DNA from: Neodontobutis hainanensis
Taxonomy: Eukaryota; Chordata; Actinopteri; Gobiiformes; Odontobutidae
Length of the DNA: 64,000 nucleotides
Assembly: GCA_024349245.1 (NCBI GenBank)
Contig: JALDNG010000022.1
Span: 17,191,501 to 17,255,500, forward strand
Direction of reading: 5' to 3'
Under the pieces are notes generated by a model, which did no database searches, was not told the origin of the DNA, and saw only the letters and a list, made by a program, of their open reading frames with translations. Shown piece after piece: positions 63,601 through 64,000 of the stretch (the first letter of the stretch is position 1; the number at the start of each line of letters is the position of its first letter). The translations under genes and the position numbers were made by a program.

Positions 63601-63777
63601 GCTCACAGTACAAAAGTGAAAATGTGAATGGTCAATAGCAGCTAAACGTGGATTCAGAAACTGCCTATTGCTCAAAGTGATCAGAAAAAGTTACTTACCA
63701 TCTACCACCCAAAGTGATGAGATGAGAATCGTGCATGCAAGTAGATGAAAATTAGGATAACAATAAATTAAATCCAT
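42465..63777 (-). CDS. crb1: crb1 (Crumbs homologue 1), spliced, canonical form with a frame break in the last exon
   Basis: Crumbs is an apical membrane protein that positions the PALS1/PATJ and PAR complexes; CRB1 acts in photoreceptors and Muller glia. Twelve exons (63699-63777, 60163-60399, 59547-59742, 59295-59434, 58227-58409, 55944-56903, 53503-54059, 52904-53069, 51218-52157, 49407-49529, 48411-48537, 42465-42682) join with matching phases. They give a signal peptide (1-26), EGF repeats, laminin-G 1 (exon 6), laminin-G 2 (exon 7), laminin-G 3 plus three EGFs (exon 9), two more EGFs, a membrane helix and the tail. Exons 1-11 give 1236 residues. The tail frame (RATHGTYSPSRQEKEGSR, ending ERLI) is shifted by one base relative to the helix. 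The crb1 rather than crb2 call rests on the convergent dennd1b and close sequence similarity to CRB1. A mammalian-style EGF cluster at the N-terminus is shorter here. Confidence 0.92.
42683..43877. other. Space between crb1 exon 12 and crb3-like exon 3
   Basis: AT-rich; the crb3-like 3' UTR should begin at 43877 and run leftwards. Minus-strand AATAAA occurs at about 43632-43637 (tttatt on the plus strand), a possible crb3-like poly(A) signal. No other coding sequence is seen. Confidence 0.5.
43878..44117 (-). CDS. crb3: crb3-like exon 3, membrane helix and ERLV tail
   Basis: Acceptor acccccacag; 79 codons and stop TAA at 43878. KNRAPYGSRV, helix, AKLRERRQTEGRYAPQQL, then a Pro/Gly-rich linker and ARVERLV. 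The sequence is GC-rich compared with flanking DNA. Confidence 0.9.
   Translation of the reverse strand, partial: KNRAPYGSRVAAVLAPCLVALAIVAALALAMAVAKLRERRQTEGRYAPQQLESPGGRGPPVELQIPSLNTLTARVERLV
43878..45555 (-). CDS. crb3: crb3-like small Crumbs gene, complete, three exons
   Basis: Exons 45477-45555, 45144-45187 and 43878-44117 join in phase (1, then 0) to encode 120 residues. In order: a signal peptide (MAGRGCRLLGLAGVTLTL), a short ectodomain with an N-glycosylation site (QNVTTIRPSSTAD, comparable to ENSTVLPSSTSSSSD of CRB3), a membrane helix (AAVLAPCLVALAIVAALAL), the FERM-binding KLRERRQTEGRY and the C-terminal PDZ ligand ERLV. Length and layout equal mammalian CRB3. CRB3 recruits PALS1/PATJ and PAR6 to the apical membrane of epithelia. 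It lies on the same strand as crb1, inside the last crb1 intron. The symbol marks similarity; orthology to crb3a or crb3b is not settled. Confidence 0.88.
44118..45143. other. crb3-like intron 2, 1.0 kb
   Basis: Contains a minus-strand fragment of the SINE-like family (44262-44345), a T-run at 44793-44806 and AT-rich DNA. No coding exon is seen. Confidence 0.6.
44262..44345 (-). repeat. Fish SINE-like repeat, 3' fragment, minus strand
   Basis: The reverse complement matches the last part of the copy at 37912: gactggagcctatccc and aggggtcagggtgact correspond to gggataggctccagtc and the following block. A shorter relic lies at about 46375-46430. Confidence 0.65.
45144..45187 (-). CDS. crb3: crb3-like exon 2, ectodomain
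   Basis: Acceptor ccttgttgcag, donor GTAAGT; 44 nt, phase 1 in, phase 0 out; AQNVTTIRPSSTAD with one NxT sequon. Confidence 0.82.
45477..45555 (-). CDS. crb3: crb3-like exon 1, signal peptide
   Basis: ATG at 45555; 26 codons plus one base before donor GTAAGC. An Arg-containing start is followed by a Leu/Thr/Val core and a TARCATLT end. It is moderately hydrophobic and a plausible signal peptide. Confidence 0.8.
45556..48290. other. crb3-like upstream region and crb1 read-through 3' UTR
   Basis: Next to 45556 the DNA is fairly GC-rich and may be the crb3-like promoter. A T22-24 tract lies at 45779-45801. From 48290 leftwards is the expected 3' UTR of the CRB1-B type transcript, with a minus-strand AATAAA at about 47329-47334. 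No other coding sequence is recognised. Confidence 0.45.
45779..45801. repeat. Poly(T) tract
   Basis: An uninterrupted run of more than 20 T, about 225 bases upstream of the crb3-like start codon. Confidence 0.9.
48291..48410 (-). CDS. crb1: crb1 read-through 3' end (CRB1-B type membrane segment and tail)
   Basis: If the exon 11 donor is not used, the frame continues VSDIYFYVAILLWQNLFQLL, then SYLILRLDDEPEVDWGDAD and stop at 48291. This is a second possible membrane helix with a short acidic cytoplasmic tail that lacks the FERM-binding and PDZ-binding motifs. A closely similar alternative end (LLWQNLFQLLSYLIL followed by an acidic DEP-x-VEWG tail) is what I recall for the mammalian CRB1-B isoform. 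The open frame of 40 codons with a clear helix would not be expected in ordinary intron sequence. Confidence 0.8.
   Translation of the reverse strand, partial: VSDIYFYVAILLWQNLFQLLSYLILRLDDEPEVDWGDAD
48411..48537 (-). CDS. crb1: crb1 exon 11, last EGF (canonical splice form)
   Basis: Acceptor tttctgcag; canonical donor GTAAGC after CEVD; phase 2 in, phase 0 out. It reads QDVDECKSNPCLNGGYC, NLMNKFVCVCDMSFAGDICE, then VD. It ends at the same residues as human exon 11 (CEVD). Confidence 0.95.
48538..49406. other. crb1 intron 10
   Basis: AT-rich; carries a LINE-tail-like repeat fragment (about 48920-49030) related to that at 3280-3430. Nothing else is seen. Confidence 0.5.
49407..49529 (-). CDS. 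crb1: crb1 exon 10, EGF
   Basis: Acceptor cctggcag, donor GTGAGC, phase 2 to 2. It reads RPKLPVSVCGDDTRNYTC, FNGGNCTERDLSCDCPPGF and TGH. It matches VCGNEKTNLTCYNGGNCTE of CRB1. Confidence 0.94.
49530..51217. other. crb1 intron 9
   Basis: The intron has a GC-richer stretch at about 50130-50400 with overlapping minus-strand frames that resemble no protein I know, and an A/T-rich remainder. The long frame ending near 51067 is just exon 9 reading into this intron. Confidence 0.5.
51218..52157 (-). CDS. crb1: crb1 exon 9, laminin-G 3 plus three EGFs
   Basis: Acceptor attttaccag, donor GTACCC; phase 1 in, phase 2 out. Laminin-G 3: FLNDSTVLSYRGNGHILRNI, NTAILHAEKG, SDGRWHNVHLFMAAPWAQTS and GCLSTVELGGIALPYFSP. 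EGFs: CEPSPCLNGGLCQDLFNWF, CASNPCRHGNC and CENHLCTNGGTC. ILHAEK, SQTSRW-like and GCLSTxExGGI are CRB1 signatures. Confidence 0.96.
52158..52903. other. crb1 intron 8
   Basis: Ordinary AT-rich intron with a short (ATAA)n run near 52440-52457. Confidence 0.5.
52904..53069 (-). CDS. crb1: crb1 exon 8, EGF repeats
   Basis: Acceptor ctccctcag, donor GTAAGT; phase 0 in, phase 1 out. It reads RNPCLNGGMCFSMWDDFTC, TCPASTSGRHCEEVRWCELA, then CPADAECRMLNKGYE. It matches CHNGGVCHSRWDDFSC and VQWCGFSPCPHGAQC of CRB1. Confidence 0.94.
53070..53502. other. crb1 intron 7
   Basis: AT-rich, 433 bp; nothing is recognised in it. Confidence 0.5.
53503..54059 (-). CDS. crb1: crb1 exon 7, laminin-G 2
   Basis: Acceptor tattctgcag, donor GTAAGC; phase 1 in, phase 0 out. 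It encodes the second laminin-G domain: HVTARFGDEDSQSYAAF, SVSLFLRTRKISGLLLALA, SDGEVHFVNLEV, GGYFKGCIQDLRINERRLQF and TGCSGDNSC. Confidence 0.95.
54060..55943. other. crb1 intron 6
   Basis: Contains the best-preserved tRNA-derived SINE of the window (55463-55800). The rest is AT-rich. Confidence 0.55.
55463..55800 (+). repeat. tRNA-derived SINE, near full length
   Basis: Opens ggcggcagtggctcagtgg. The A-box-like tggctcagtggtagagc and B-box-like ggtttgattccc lie about 35-40 bases apart, the layout of an RNA polymerase III promoter derived from a tRNA. The body (cttgggcaagacacttaac) is shared with minus-strand copies at 29617 and 63463. The 3' end is gctatataaataaa with an (ACTT)n tail at 55784-55799. 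It is antisense to crb1. Confidence 0.88.
55944..56903 (-). CDS. crb1: crb1 exon 6, EGFs plus laminin-G 1
   Basis: Acceptor tttttccag, donor GTATGT, phase 1 to 1, 960 nt. In order: EGF (CDPSPCQNGGSCESFVGGY), EGF (GHKCQNHGSCSPF, HGYTCSCTPGFTGPLC), laminin-G 1 (NVTLSFKTVLPRALLF, NVTDGQWHSVEATLG, FIGCMRDVFVDW) and EGF (CQNGGQCVNLWQSYRCQC, PRPYEGQDCEE). It matches the large exon 6 of CRB1. Confidence 0.95.
57549..57600 (-). CDS. crb1: crb1 alternative first exon (CRB1-B type signal peptide)
   Basis: Inside the intron between exons 5 and 6, ATG at 57600 opens MMWTPAPWILGILLLGT plus one base, followed by donor GTAACA. The phase (1) is exactly that required by exon 6, giving a signal peptide followed by GFLCEELIDQC. 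Position and design match the alternative promoter and first exon of the CRB1-B isoform of mammalian retina. A CRB1-B type protein using this exon and the read-through 3' end would have 1014 residues. Transcription is not shown by sequence alone. Confidence 0.75.
57601..58000 (-). promoter_or_regulatory. Putative promoter of the CRB1-B type transcript
   Basis: It is placed directly upstream of the alternative ATG. On the minus strand it has two TAATCC sites (K50 homeodomain, CRX/OTX type) and one TGCTGA half-site (MAF/NRL type), factors known to drive photoreceptor genes. Six-base motifs occur often by chance, so this is only suggestive. Confidence 0.3.
58227..58409 (-). CDS. crb1: crb1 exon 5, EGF with insertion
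   Basis: Acceptor tctgttgcag, donor GTAGTC, phase 1 to 1. It reads FEGRQCEVDISECAGRPCLH, a longer loop (VERSWQALYGSEPLLPVHYD) and GGYICSCPPGTTG. The extended loop also exists in the matching CRB1 repeat (VELSSEKQYG). Confidence 0.92.
58800..58930 (+). repeat. tRNA-related SINE fragment
   Basis: tctggctcaactgggagagc resembles an A box, gggatcaattccagc a B box, then cattgccctctctcttaccc and aaataaaggctacaaggccc. It is a different family from the copy at 55463. Confidence 0.6.
58948..59110 (+). repeat. LINE 3' end fragment
   Basis: ttagataaactttattgatc followed by cacatggggaattacttgag is the conserved end of a widespread fish LINE family. Confidence 0.65.
59295..59434 (-). CDS. crb1: crb1 exon 4, EGF repeats
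   Basis: Acceptor tatgtctcag, donor GTGAGA; phase 2 in, phase 1 out. It reads YRCDCSNTAFTGKHCETPL, then CLSEPCFNSAICQDSPGNYS and CKCWPG. FTGKHCETPLP aligns with FTGTHCETLMP of CRB1. Confidence 0.93.
59547..59742 (-). CDS. crb1: crb1 exon 3, EGF repeats
   Basis: Acceptor tttatacag, donor GTAAGT; phase 1 in, phase 2 out. It encodes EIDECQSKPCFNGGSC, then CTCLPGFRGDQCE and INIDECQDQPCQNGALC. The second repeat is completed by exon 4. Confidence 0.93.
59743..60162. other. crb1 intron 2
   Basis: 420 bp of AT-rich intron; nothing is recognised in it. Confidence 0.5.
60163..60399 (-). CDS. crb1: crb1 exon 2, two EGF repeats
   Basis: Acceptor tttatcag, donor GTAAGA, phase 1 to 1. It contains CSPNPCQNRALCRTRGDSYS, CFCVPGFQGNHC, then the calcium-binding type DVNECVSQPCENRGTCL and GRYSCLCSPGFTG. 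SYSCFCVPGFQG and GRYSCLC align with human CRB1 EGFs that lie after its first three repeats. Confidence 0.93.
60740..60791. repeat. 26-bp exact tandem duplication
   Basis: Two identical adjacent copies of a unit that begins acccgagcatttgggggag. A recent slippage or end-joining product is likely. Confidence 0.92.
63463..63572 (-). repeat. tRNA-derived SINE, 5' part, minus strand
   Basis: The reverse complement matches the start of the SINE at 55463 through gttaagtgtcttgcccaagg and cacaacgacagtatgaact up to the B-box side (atcgaaccgcctacc). It lies 130 bp from crb1 exon 1. Confidence 0.85.
63699..63777 (-). CDS. crb1: crb1 exon 1, signal peptide
   Basis: ATG at 63777. It reads MDLIYCYPNFHLLACTILIS then SLWVVD, a short polar start and a hydrophobic core, and ends one base into a codon before donor GTAAGT. 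Exon 2 supplies the completing GT (Gly). The phase fit and signal character support the start; no other ATG lies upstream in the same exon before an in-frame break that I can see. Confidence 0.82.
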
Positions 63778-64000
63778 AGTCGGCGACAGGGAACCATCCT
63801 GCTCGCTTTCAGACTGTCATCGGAGCATCTCTGTGCCTTCTGCCCGCCGTGTCTCATCTGTTGTCAACTCCAGAGCCACTTCACCGACACTTGGCCGCTA
63901 AAGCACCATCAAGAGGCTCCATCACACATGGCATAAAAAGACTACAGCTCCCACTCCCCCGCCTGCACTGCACATGGGAGGGATGAGCAGCACAAAGACG
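63778..64000 (-). promoter_or_regulatory. crb1 5' UTR / promoter-proximal region
   Basis: This is the sequence directly upstream of the crb1 start. It is moderately GC-rich. The reverse strand shows a ttttatgcc stretch near 63930-63940 but no clear TATA or initiator that I can assign. The window ends here, so the promoter may extend beyond it. Confidence 0.35.

Larger units (their letters stand above)
60400..63698. other. crb1 intron 1, 3.3 kb
   Basis: Contains a 26-bp direct duplication (60740-60791) and a minus-strand SINE fragment (63463-63572). I searched the minus strand for additional EGF exons, which human CRB1 has here, and found no Cys-rich frame. Confidence 0.55.

Noticed and set aside
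1..64000. CRISPR arrays, operons, prokaryotic promoters or a phage-like defence system
   Set aside because: There are no regularly spaced repeats, and the coding content is entirely spliced vertebrate genes.

Overview
The window is vertebrate nuclear DNA, almost certainly from a ray-finned (teleost) fish. The evidence is split genes with GT-AG introns, two coding blocks that align by eye with vertebrate DENND1B and Crumbs proteins, and fish-type interspersed repeats (tRNA-derived SINEs, Tc1-like elements, short terminal-inverted-repeat elements). No bacterial-style gene occurs. Most long open frames are chance frames in introns; the real coding sequence is exons found by conserved protein sequence plus splice sites and phases that fit.

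Plus strand, about 1-42,000: the 3' part of dennd1b, a DENN-domain exchange factor for Rab35. The first exon in the window (1001-1126) lies late in the DENN module, so the start of the gene is outside to the left. Ten supported exons and one tentative 39-nt exon run to a stop at 35733. Introns hold Tc1 remnants, SINEs, other repeat tails and several GC-rich blocks with no recognisable exon. A long 3' UTR may reach a poly(A) signal at 41952.

Minus strand, 63,777 down to 42,465: a crumbs gene, called crb1 because it is convergent with dennd1b, as CRB1 and DENND1B are in human. Twelve exons encode a signal peptide, EGF repeats, three laminin-G domains, a transmembrane helix and the FERM/PDZ-binding tail ending ERLI. 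Two features match the mammalian CRB1-B isoform layout: an alternative signal-peptide exon (57549-57600) placed just before the first laminin-G exon, and read-through of the exon 11 splice donor into a different membrane segment and tail (stop at 48291).

Between the CRB1-B-type end and the last crb1 exon lies a complete three-exon crb3-like gene on the same strand (45,555 to 43,878). It would encode 120 residues: signal peptide, short N-glycosylatable ectodomain, transmembrane helix, KLRERRQTEG motif and C-terminal ERLV. The locus therefore carries three crumbs-type C-termini. The classical crb1 last exon has an apparent 1-nt deletion between the membrane helix and the ERLI tail, so as written canonical Crb1 would stop just inside the membrane. 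Splice phases would allow crb1 exon 11 to join the crb3-like last exon and recover a FERM/PDZ tail.

Crumbs proteins organise apical polarity and DENND1B acts in Rab35-linked endocytic traffic. The pairing here reflects the ancient DENND1-CRB neighbourhood (DENND1A/CRB2, DENND1B/CRB1, DENND1C/CRB3), not an operon-like unit.
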